Below are positions 1 through 8,750 of a DNA stretch of 13,958 bases, in pieces. Position numbers and translations under genes: made by a program. The notes under the pieces are model-generated. The model was not told the origin of the DNA. It ran no database searches and worked only from the letters and a program-made list of their open reading frames with translations. Location of the stretch: positions 1-13,958 of the forward strand of contig WWBZ02000053.1 in assembly GCA_011503125.2 (NCBI GenBank), in the 5' to 3' direction. This DNA comes from Botryosphaeria dothidea (Eukaryota > Ascomycota > Dothideomycetes > Botryosphaeriales > Botryosphaeriaceae). Positions within the stretch are counted from its first letter, which is position 1. Each line of letters opens with the position of its first letter.

Positions 1-99
1 AAGAGCTCTTTGGCACACATACTCCCAATCAACACTACTCTCCACATCAGCGAGGAATTTTACTTTCCTGCAAGGCTCTTGGCAAGAAGCCTACCTGGT

Positions 100-1070
100 T
101 CTAGAAGCACCTGGGCGTGCCTGAATCTTCGGTACGCTCGACTATGCAGCTCGCGCCATTACGCAACGAAGGGCGCTCCCAATTACGGACTGGCCGGCCA
201 AAATGTCTTTCAGAAACCGACAAGCGACATATTCTACGCGTGGTGCGAGCCAACCCAAAATTCACGTACCAAAGAGGTCCGGGAAGTCACAGGTGTGACC
301 TGCCATGACCGGACCATCTCTCGACTCTTGGACACCTACAACATTAAGAAATAACGTGCAGCTGGCCGCCCGGAACTTACGGAGAAGCATGCTACTATCC
401 GACTTACCTGGGCACTTAAGCATATAGACTGGACCGAGACGCAATAGAAGAAAATTATCTAGTCAGATGAGTGCTCTGTAGAGCGAGGAAAGGGCTAAAA
501 AAGGGAGTGGTGCTTTCGCACTCCTAGCCAAAAATGGGACCTCTAAATGGACCAACCATATAAAAAGGAATAAATATATCTATTATGGTATGGGTAGGCT
601 TTTCTGGCTTACGAGGAAGGTCTCCTTTACACGTAATAGTACGTGATCCTTTAGCTAAGAGAGGTGGCTATTCCAGCCAACTCTTATCTTAAGGTTCTCG
701 AGGAAAATATACTAAAAGTGCATAGAAGAGGTATGACTTTTATGCAGGATAATGCTCCAATTCATACTGCAATAAAATTTAGGGAATAGTTTAAAGAAGG
801 CGGATAAATCTATTAGATTGGCCACCTTATAGCCCGGATTTAAATCTAATTGAACATATCTAGTTTCATTTAAAGTCTAAGGCATTAGAGCTACATCTAG
901 AGCTTAAATACTTAACCGGATCAGTAGATTTTGTTAGAGAGAAGCTAGGAGAAGTATTACGGGAAGCATGGGAGGCTTTGCTATAATCTTTATTTGACTC
1001 TATATTAGGTAGTATAAAGCGTAGGTGTAAGGCAGTTATCGCAGCAGAGGGCTGGCATACCAAGTATTAG
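100..1070 (+). mobile_element. Tc1/mariner-like (DD34E) transposase relic, RIP-degraded
   Basis: This is a dead Tc1-family DDE transposase read across several frames. An N-terminal helix-turn-helix piece lies near 190-350: GRPKCLSETDKRHILRVV at about 199-252, then a shifted frame with VTCHDRTISRLL at about 294-330. The first catalytic aspartate lies in SDEC at about 463-474, directly after a TAG that stands where the family has Trp. The second is in MQDNAPIHTA at about 741-770. The third acidic residue lies in WPPYSPDLNLIEH at about 819-857. The C-terminus ends GWHTKY followed by TAG at 1068-1070. Many in-frame TAG/TAA codons where the family has Trp or Gln, together with AT-richness, fit C-to-T RIP on both strands. 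I did not find convincing terminal inverted repeats, so the outer limits are approximate. It cannot make an active protein. Confidence 0.85.
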
Positions 1071-1296
1071 CAAAGAAATAATACTAGAATCCTTCTTCTC
1101 ACTCAATTTTAACTTAAAAACAATTTAGTATAAGAGCTAGGAAGCATGCGTTGAGAATCAGTGAATTGATGGGGTATGAGGGTTATCGCTTCGGAAGCGC
1201 CCGCGCGAGAACTTTTATCCTAGTACTGTATGATTCTTAGCATGGAAACAACTGTTTCACTCTACATGGCGATCATTCGAGCCAAATATCGCTCAG

Positions 1297-2851
1297 GTGA
1301 GGAGTGTCGTTCAACTTTGTCAACGCCTAGCTCAAGAGTTGTCTCTGTGGCCCCATTGTTCCCCTGCCGGCATTCAGAGCTTTGCGTCAAACGCAGACAT
1401 TGATTTCCAAGAGTTCCACAGAACACGGGATGTGAACAAGCTTGAGGTACGCCGCTCACAAGACGCCAAGCTGAAACATCAGCGTATGGCGGTCCAGCAG
1501 TGGCTTTGTGCCACAGACTCAGAGCTACGACAGAAAGATTCTTCAGAGAAGAGGTTCGGAGAAAGTGGGAAATGGTTGTTACACAATTCGCGATTTCAGA
1601 GAGTGGTTCGACCTTCATCACTGCTCCGATCCACTGATGTGGATGAAAGGAATGCCTGGGGCTGGTATGGCACGTGCTAATACCATTGCCAGCGCTGATG
1701 GCTGACTGAGAATAGGTAAAACAGTCCTTGCGTCACTGGTCATCCAGGAAGCGCGAAAGCTGGCTGGCTCGACTGTCGCATTTTTCTACTGCAAGAGCGG
1801 CGACGAGCATAAGAACGGATTCTTGTCGGTAGTCCGAGGTATCCTGTCCCAACTCGTTGAGCAAGACGATGCACTAGCAACATACATGTATGAGACTGCA
1901 TCGAATAGCAGCGACGCAACTTTGACGAAGGAAGCCCATGCGAAAGACTTACTAAAAATCGCCTTGAGGAGTTCCAGATGGACCTACATCATCATTGATG
2001 GTCTTGACGAATGTTCTCGAGAGGATCGTAAAATGATTTCGTCTTACTTCCAGTCCTGTGACTCATTCAATTCCCAAAAAAAACCTCGGCACTTTGCGAT
2101 GCCTTTTTGTGAGCCAAGACGATGGCTACGCTCGGAAAGATCTTGGGGGGGGGGCTCTCCAGTATTGAGGTGTCGGCAGAGAGCAACAGGGAAGATATTG
2201 CTGCCTTTTGCGAGCACTGGCACGCACGGATCGAAGGAAAGTTCGGCTATCTCAATGGGGTGGGACTTAGCATCGCGAATGTTGTCACTGCTAGATCTCA
2301 AGGTGAGTAGTCTCCGCGCTCGGAAAGACTCATACACTAAAGACAGTTTCAGGAATGTTCTTGTTTACGAAACTGGTGACCTGGCATCTATACAATCAGG
2401 AATCTAGGGAGAGTCTTCAGAATGAAATGTACAAGCTACCAGACGGCTTGAACCAGGCGTAAGTATTACCTTTAGCCTTCTCTAAACCGAGTTTTGGTAA
2501 CCTCGAGATAGATACGAGAGAATCGTGCACAGGATTGTTGCAAGTACGGCGGCAACTCAGGCAACCCAGACTAATACTCGGAGGCTTTTAGGGTGGCTCG
2601 TATGTGCGAAGCGGCCTCTTAAATGGTACGAAGTCCAAGGAGCGATGGCGCTTGATCTCGTGCAGAACACGCGTCCTGCGGCTGTTCGGAACAAATTGAA
2701 TAGAAAAGACGCGTTTTTTTTAGAGTACGCAGAACGTATCTCAAAGAGCCAGAAAGTTTCATTGTTCAATTTCAACCAAGAAATTCTGTGCAGACAAAAT
2801 GCCATTCTCACGCCCTTTCGTGGCTTACCACGCATCTGCCGGACAATCTAA
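1297..2851 (+). pseudogene. NACHT-domain NTPase (fungal NLR-like) pseudogene
   Basis: Fungal NACHT proteins are STAND NTPases often linked to non-self recognition. Visible pieces in order: a helical N-terminal segment (1297-1590); a KWLL...REWFD linker into the P-loop (GMPGA to 1664, then GKTVL from 1716), split by a 51-bp intron (1665-1715); Walker B YIIIDGLDEC at about 1993-2022; an LFVSQDD segment near 2104-2124; and a post-NACHT helical part ending with LLGWLVCAKRPLKWYEVQGA (about 2585-2644). Further introns lie at 2303-2352 and 2459-2511, all GT...AG. The frame breaks by an extra T near 1590, in an 8-A run (2076-2083) and in a 10-G run (2145-2154). There is no in-frame ATG at the 5' end, and similarity fades after about 2700, before any repeat domain. 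It is therefore a truncated, frameshifted gene, although some indels could be sequencing error in homopolymers. Confidence 0.8.
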
Positions 2852-3053
2852 GATCGTCAAGTACGTACGCAAGTATCCCCACGAACCCTTTTCCAGGCCC
2901 ATACTCACTCACCGCGCCAAAGATTCGGCGGTCTTTTGACTACCGAGTTTCTTGAGCCGCCACCGGGTCGCTGCTTCCTCTTCAGACAAACCTACAAGCA
3001 CGACCTGCGGGGTCCTATCCCCAGAGAACCTCCGGCGACTGATCGAGTCGTCA

Positions 3054-3961
3054 ATGCGGCCGCAAGGGCCGCTGCTGCACTTCCATCACTTCCAGACAGA
3101 GTACTTCCGCGTCGAGAGCGGCGTCATGGGCATCGAGTGCGACGGCGTGCACCGCGTGGTGCGGCCGGAGGACGGCGAGATCTCGGTCAAGGCCGGTAGC
3201 GTGCACCGCTTCTACATACACCCAGACTCACCGAGCGAGATGACGGTCTTCCTGAGCGCATCGGATAGCGGCTTGGATTATCAGCTGGACCGCATCTTCT
3301 TCGAGAACTGGTAGGGAGTACAGCGCGGAATGAGGTTGATTGGACTGTTTTGGCTGACAGGAGGCAGGTATGGATATTGGCACGATGCGCTGCTGCACAA
3401 GGGCAAGCTGAAATTCATTCAATATCTCGCGGTGAGTTTGATCCTGGTGGTTTGAATGTTGAGCTTCGACACGGAAGGCAAATGCTGAAGGCACTTCCAC
3501 AGATTCAAGATGGCGGCGACGCCTATTCGGTGCCGCCAAAGTGGGTCCCGTTTCGCAGGTTCATTGGGTACTGGGGAAGTATTGCGCTCGGGCGCTGGAT
3601 CGGCGGACTGCTAGGATACAAGCCCTTTTTCAAGGAGTACACGACGGATTGGGACTACGCGGTGGCCAAGATGAAAGGCTCGTGGTTCCAGCGCCACCTC
3701 GTAGAGGAGTCGTACAGCAAGGCGAAGACGTGGGAGGAGCAGGTGGCGCTGGGCCGTGTGAAGCCGCAGAATGCCGAGTACGAGCAGTGGACGGTGGACT
3801 TGGATGAACGGAACGCGAAGCTGACTAATGGCTCTGGCGAGACTTTGCTCACCAACGGTGATCACGGTGCCACGGCGATGGATAGGACAGATTCGATGGT
3901 CAACGGAGGAGATCACGAACATGGGTTGAAACTTAGAGCGGCTCATGTAGCAGCACAGTAG
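3054..3961 (+). CDS. Cupin-domain protein, possible PatJ-type dioxygenase; 5' end lost
   Basis: Three exons join cleanly: about 3054-3310, 3368-3431 and 3503-3961, with introns of 57 bp (3311-3367, branch GCTGAC) and 71 bp (3432-3502). The product is about 259 aa. Cupin motif 1 is complete ([15 protein letters not shown]: two His, Glu, Gly). Motif 2 is [13 protein letters not shown], with Ala where many cupins have Pro; its His is kept. Downstream come family-typical segments [14 protein letters not shown] and [21 protein letters not shown], then a low-complexity tail. The frame is open from 2940, but the first ATG is 3054, inside the region that homologues normally have upstream of the cupin barrel, and no ATG exists in any frame on this strand between about 2800 and 3054. 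The N-terminus therefore appears truncated where it meets the NACHT relic. The patulin gene PatJ is described as a putative dioxygenase of this general kind; the neighbours support that, but this cupin family is also widespread outside patulin loci. Confidence 0.75.
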
Positions 3962-4739
3962 ACTGCGGACTGAGTCGTTTCATTCCAAAAGTCCATGCAA
4001 GGAATGGCTTAAGCTACTTAGCACCATCTGTTACGTGTTCTTAGTCCATCGTCAATGCAACTTAAATGATAGGAGGAGAAACAAATCCGTAAATACATGA
4101 ACTGCGCCTCACGAGTCTGATTAGTGAATGTAGCTCGGTGATTAAATTGGTGTTTTTTCCCGCACCTTGGTTCATGAACGCCTTTCCGTCCATGTTCTTT
4201 CTGTGGGGGAAACTGTGATTGTCCGTACCAGACAAGAACTCCATTGTCTGCGATTTGCCAACATGAATGGTTGTCGGAACAAGGACATCTTGAGAATAAA
4301 GCGGACGGGCCGGAGGTGGTTTCCGGAGTTGCGGAGTATAGTCCATTTAAGGAAGGTGTCGGAACAAAAGCTAGGTTAGCCGTATTAGGAAACTCGCGTT
4401 AAGTAGGATTCCTCTTTTTGTACGACTTTTGTGTTACCGGACGAATCAGCAGTTTTTGGTAAAACTTAAGCATGTTGGCACTGAGATCAAGAAATTGACT
4501 GTAAAATCACCTCGGTGGTCATCACTTCTCTCGGAATCTTACCCTGTGAAGGCGGCTAAAAATAGTATCGAAAGGCCAGAACCCACAGGAGCGTGTCTGC
4601 TTTTGAGAACCTTGATCTACGTGACAATGGACTTTATTTGCGTGTTAACACTTCTTGAATGGCTTGCTGGGTTGGTCTTTTGGCATTTTTCCCACTTCCT
4701 GAAATAACAAGCCCTGCAGCAATATTCTTCACTTCACAA
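3962..4739. other. Intergenic stretch between cupin and P450 genes
   Basis: About 780 bp with no recognisable gene on either strand. The open frames are short and show no family motif. It would contain the cupin 3' UTR and the P450 promoter. An upstream in-frame ATG at 4659 would add a hydrophobic leader to the P450, but the normal P450 start fits better at 4758. Confidence 0.5.
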
Positions 4740-4757
4740 ATGCCTTCAAGAGTCAAT

Positions 4758-6585
4758 ATGAGCTTTGGGGCGGGGTATTTCGCCGCTCTTGTTATTTTGG
4801 CTACAATTTTTCTTGCGACCATATACAGATTACTGAAGCTGGGCCAAGGCGACCCTGGTATGCCTACGGGTAAATTACCTCCAACTCAGTATCTACCGGC
4901 ACACTCTGATAGCATACCTTTAGGTCCTCCCACAAAGCCAATGGTTGGAAACGAGCATCTGATTCCGAGAAACAACGCTCACTTGATGTAGGTCTTCACC
5001 CTGACCAATCAGATATCTACGCTGACTGCAACAGTGTCACAGAATGGGCAAAGGAATACGGCTCCATATACACGCTGAAGCGTTTTACCAACACAACCTT
5101 TGTAATCTCAGACCCGACCATGATCAAGGAGCTACTTGATAGGAGAAGCAGCCTGTATAGCCACCGGCCAGCTTCCTTCGTCGGTCATCTTTATCACTCA
5201 GGGCAACCACCTTCTTCTCATGCAATATGGCGAGGAGTGGAGAAAAATCAGAAAGATGATTCACCAATACTTCATGGAGCCAATATGCGAGAAACAGCAC
5301 GTGCGCTTGCAGAACGCAGAGGCGATACAATTGATGCATGATTTCCTGGTTTCACCTCAAGACCATATGGAGCACCCCAAACGGTACAGCAATGGTATCA
5401 CAAACTCCCTCGGTAAGATCGAAGTCCCGGTGGGTGTAGCCTTCCCAATGACTTATGAATGCATGTTCAGTCTTTGGTATCCGAACAAAGACGCACCGGA
5501 GCGACTACATGGTCCGTCTCTTCTCCCTCATGAACGAATGGAGCGAGATCTTGGAAATTGGAGCTACGCCGCCGGTCGATTCTTTTCCATTGCTGAAACT
5601 CGTCCCCGAACGGTTCCTTGGCAACTGGAAAACTCGTGCCACGCGTGTCGGTTAGCTGATGACGGGTCTCTACACCGAAGTCCTGGGCAAAGTCGATGCG
5701 AGGCGCTCAAAGGGCATAAACAGAGAGTCTTGCATGGACCGAGTCCTCGACCAAAATGAAGAAATGGGATTGTCACGAACAAGCTGTACTTCCTTGGCGG
5801 TGTGCTCATGGAAGGCGGATCGGACACATCGTCTTCCTTGATCCTCGCCATGGTTCGTGCGATGATCGAGTTCCCGGAAGTACAAAAGAGGTAAAATAGA
5901 TTTCCAATCAAACTCCGCAAAGTCTCACAGCTCACGCTTTCCACAGGGCCCAAGCCGAGATCGACACCATCGTCGGCGAGGACAGGTCGCCAACCTGGGC
6001 CGACTTTTCGCGCCTGCCGTACATCAACATGATGATCAAGGAATGCCACCGCTGGCGCCCCTTGAGCCCGCTGGGTGTATCACACGCAGCTGCTGAAGGT
6101 GAGAAGTACGAGAACTACTGCACGACCTAATCGCTGATACCCGGTTAGATGACTGGATAAGAGGACAATTCATCCCAAAAGGCTCCACCGTCGTGCTCAA
6201 CGTTTGGGCTATGCATCACGATGAAAAGCGGTGGGAGAAGCCCGATGATTTCATGCCCGAGCGCTTCGAGTCCCACCCAAAGTTGGCATCTCATCACACA
6301 AGTGATCCATCTAAGCGGGATCATTTCGGATACGGCGCCGGGCGTCGAGTCTGCCCCGGAATACATCTGGCCGAGCGCAATCTATTCATAGGCATTGCGA
6401 AGTTGCTATGGGCTTTCAATTTCAAGAGGAAAGGGGAGGGAGATGGGCTGATTGAGTCAAGCATCGGCTTCCTGCAATGCGTCAAGGATTATGAGTGCAA
6501 GATCACAGTCAGGTCGGAGAAGAGAGCTGAGACCATCAGGTGTGAGATGGAAGAAGCGCAGCTGATCTTTGCCGAGTACGACTGA
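4758..6585 (+). pseudogene. Cytochrome P450 (CYP619-like, PatH/PatI type), multiply disrupted
   Basis: Microsomal P450 of normal length: the exons sum to about 520 codons. Exons: 4758-4869, 4924-4987, 5035-5412, 5471-5890, 5947-6098, 6149-6585. All five introns are 47-58 bp GT...AG, and the first is 54 bp, so it reads through in frame. An N-terminal membrane anchor (AALVILATIFLATIYRLL) precedes a Pro-rich hinge. Landmarks: C-helix GEEWRKIRK (about 5229-5255), I-helix GGSDTSSS (about 5814-5837), K-helix KECHR (ExxR, about 6037-6051), MPERF (about 6253-6267) and the haem loop FGYGAGRRVCPG with its Cys (about 6325-6360). Lesions: an extra T in 5190-5192, an in-frame TAG at 5653-5655, and a missing base in the G run 5766-5768. 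Start alternatives are ATG at 4740 and 4659. In patulin pathways two P450s hydroxylate m-cresol (PatH) and m-hydroxybenzyl alcohol (PatI). I cannot decide which this is; the cupin beside it recalls PatI-PatJ, the decarboxylase beside it PatH-PatG. Confidence 0.85.
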
Positions 6586-6868
6586 GTTAGGTATTCTGAT
6601 TTGCTGTTCATGCACTTCTTTCTGGAGTAAACCCGTTGGTTGCCTGAGATTTGAATAACTTAAACGTACTCATCACTGTTTAATCGTTAAATTTTGTTGG
6701 AGAAACCATTGGCAGGATGCGTTTGTAGCTATTACAGGGCATGATGCAGCAAGTGACCCTATCTCTGACGAGGAAGACGAGTTTACTCACAAACTATCAA
6801 TCCATAGCTCTTCGCAATGTGGAGCGTTACATTCATTTCTGACCCCAATAAGGTCAGAACAAACCAAG
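6586..6868. other. Convergent intergenic spacer between P450 and decarboxylase genes
   Basis: About 280 bp between two 3' ends. An acidic open stretch (SDEEDEF, about 6762-6782) reads on the + strand but has no recognisable domain or gene structure. Nothing else is visible. Confidence 0.45.
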
Positions 6869-7886
6869 TCAAAGAGAACTACGCTTCAGTGTCCCCTTTA
6901 GTCTGGGAAACAGATCCAGCGCAGCCGCCCGCTCAATCTCCTGCACAAACTCCAAGTCCTTACCCCCGTATTGATCCAGCAGCGCATCCATATGCCGAAT
7001 TGCCGACGCTGGTGCGTAGGGGAAGTCACTCCCGAACAGCACATGGCCGGGCCGGGCAAACCCCTTGAGCAGGTCGAGCGTCAGATGGCCCGCGGACAGC
7101 GCAATATCAAAATAGAAGCGCCGCGCATCCTCGAGAAACAGCTCAGTCGCCTTGCCATTATCACTGTCCGCATCCGCTCCTTCTACGAAGGGCAGCAAGG
7201 CGGCCGGGCGCAGCGCCAGGTACGGCAGCGTGCCGCCGGCGTGCGGCAGGATAACCTTCACGCCCGGATGCGCGCGCAGCGTGCCCGATACGAGCAGGTC
7301 AACGGCGGCGCGCGTCGTCTCGTGCGGGTAGTCGATCATCGGCTGCGGGAGGCGGGGGTTGACGGGCGCGGTGTCGGCCGGGTGCGTCGGGTGCACGAAG
7401 ACGACGGCCCGACGCGCGTCAAGCAGCGCCCAGGTCGCGCGGAAGTCCGGGTGGCCCAGGTAGTGGTTGGCCGCGCCGTAGCGGGTGTATAGGGTGATGC
7501 CGTCGGCGTGGAGGGTGTCAAGGGCATGGAGCAGCTCGCGGTGCGCGGCGGCGGGGTCGAGGAGCGAGGGGATGCTGGCGAAGAAGCCGTAGCGGGTCGG
7601 GTGGGCATCGCGGATGGCAGCAGCGTAGTTATTGACTTTGCGGCAGAAGTCGACCTGTTCATTTAGAGGCAGGACGCTGGTGCCCGGCGCGGTCATGGAC
7701 TGGAAAGTAAAGGCGATGCCTTCCTGTTTGTTGAACTGCATGTCCTTCTCTAGCGTCCACTCGGGCGTCTTCCATCTTGATGGGTCTCCACCGCGGTCTT
7801 GCAGGGCTGAAAGCCTCGGTCATCACCAGGTAGAAACTGCTTGGCATGGACATCTGATGGAATGCATGGACTGTAGTGGAGGCCAT
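6869..7886 (-). pseudogene. patG: Amidohydrolase, 6-methylsalicylate decarboxylase type (PatG-like), N-terminus broken
   Basis: ACMSD-type amidohydrolase. PatG-type enzymes decarboxylate 6-methylsalicylate to m-cresol, an early step towards patulin and related compounds. The main frame is open from about 7819 down to the TGA at 6869 (317 codons, no intron needed). It shows GGDPSRW, TRYGAANHYLGH, HPTHPADT, the metal/substrate-site HAGGTLPY and GSDFPYAP, then DLFPRLKG at the C-terminus, matching the family over nearly its whole length. The N-terminal 25-30 residues, which should carry the metal-binding HxH motif, are not in this frame: a stop lies at about 7820-7822. Similar pieces occur in a second frame from an ATG at 7884-7886 (MPSSFY...MTEAFS), and a DVHA piece (7854-7843) in the third. 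No frame shows a clean HxHxxP. At least one small indel near 7800-7812 separates the frames. A later ATG (7739-7741) would give a 290-aa protein without the metal-binding end. The assignment rests on motifs and on patulin-type neighbours. Confidence 0.8.
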
Positions 7887-8315
7887 GGGCCTGGAATGAC
7901 TCTTCCTTTGTTCTCTTTGTTCACTCATATCTCCAAGACCATTGGCAGATTAGCTCTAATAGCTCGCTTAACGAGTAGAGCTTGGCAGTTAGGTATATCA
8001 ACCCCTGCCAACTCTCTCTTCAATCGATCATCCTTTCGCACCACATCCATCAACATCACTTACCCTGCGCGTAGAAAGGCGGCACGAAGTGATGGTGTAC
8101 GTCGACACGTTTGGCTGCCATGGCGGATGATGCCGTCTCGTTGCTATTGTGGATGCTGTTGCGTGTGCAGTGCTAGCAGCTATACGGCACACGGTGGAAT
8201 CTTATTGTTGCAGCTTGAGTATGTCTAGCATTACCCCGCAAAGCTAAATCGTGTTCCGCGAAGTCTATGGGGGTTTCGCCCCAACGAAATTCCCGTTTGG
8301 TCACACTTGCCCTTT

Positions 8316-8333
8316 CGGGATCCGGACATTCGG
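8316..8333. promoter_or_regulatory. Possible Zn2Cys6 regulator sites (CGG-N3-CCG and CGG-N5-CGG)
   Basis: CGG GAT CCG at 8316-8324 is an inverted CGG pair, and a second CGG at 8331-8333 follows the one at 8323-8325 with a 5-base gap. Zn2Cys6 activators such as the patulin regulator PatL bind CGG half-sites in general. The position in the divergent promoter is suitable, but such short motifs occur by chance. Confidence 0.25.
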
Positions 8334-8640
8334 AATCAAGGTTATCTCTACAAGAGATGGATGCATCGAAGCCATTTGATAGCAGGGAATTATGCGCACT
8401 TTTCCAGACGACCCTATTTCAAGCGTCGTGAAATTATCAGAGCACTAGCTACGTCACACTCCCACTGACAGTGCTACGCAATGTCTTCTGTTCTATCACA
8501 TACACAGTAGATAATAACTCTACCACGGAAGTAAAAAATGGCTTTGGCGGATTGTTAGCTTTTCTCCTGCTACGTTATTTGAAGTCTCCATGTAAGAATT
8601 GGAGTGGTCGGAAGATGAGGAAGCTGGTATTTTCGGAAAC

Positions 8641-8648
8641 TATAATGG
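8641..8648 (+). promoter_or_regulatory. Possible TATA box of the patO-like gene
   Basis: TATAATGG lies about 110 bp upstream of the ATG at 8751, a usual spacing for fungal genes. No other support. Confidence 0.25.
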
Positions 8649-8750
8649 ATTTTTGAATCAAGCAATGGCAAGAGCAAGATTCATGCCGAAATCACATATG
8701 AGCATCTGCGAGAAAGTCTGAGTGACCTGGACAAGAGCCGCGTCTTCAAC

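Larger units (their letters stand above)
7887..8750. other. Divergent intergenic region between patG-like and patO-like genes
   Basis: About 860 bp separates two divergently oriented genes and would hold both promoters. I see no convincing gene. An open + frame over 7632-8228 runs back across the antisense of the decarboxylase and has no domain. Confidence 0.5.

Noticed and set aside
4062..4346. 94-codon reverse frame between cupin and P450
   Set aside because: No family motif, no plausible exon partners, ordinary chance length.
6971..7492. 173-codon + frame inside the decarboxylase gene
   Set aside because: Antisense shadow with Arg/Gly-rich composition; the reverse strand holds the conserved protein.
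7632..8228. 198-codon open frame on the + strand over the decarboxylase start and upstream region
   Set aside because: It is partly antisense to the decarboxylase, has low-complexity composition and no recognisable domain.
8266..8295. Short GC hairpin (GGGG, loop, CCCC) in the divergent promoter
   Set aside because: The stem is too short to support a terminator or regulatory RNA, and Rho-independent terminators are not expected in a fungal nuclear genome.
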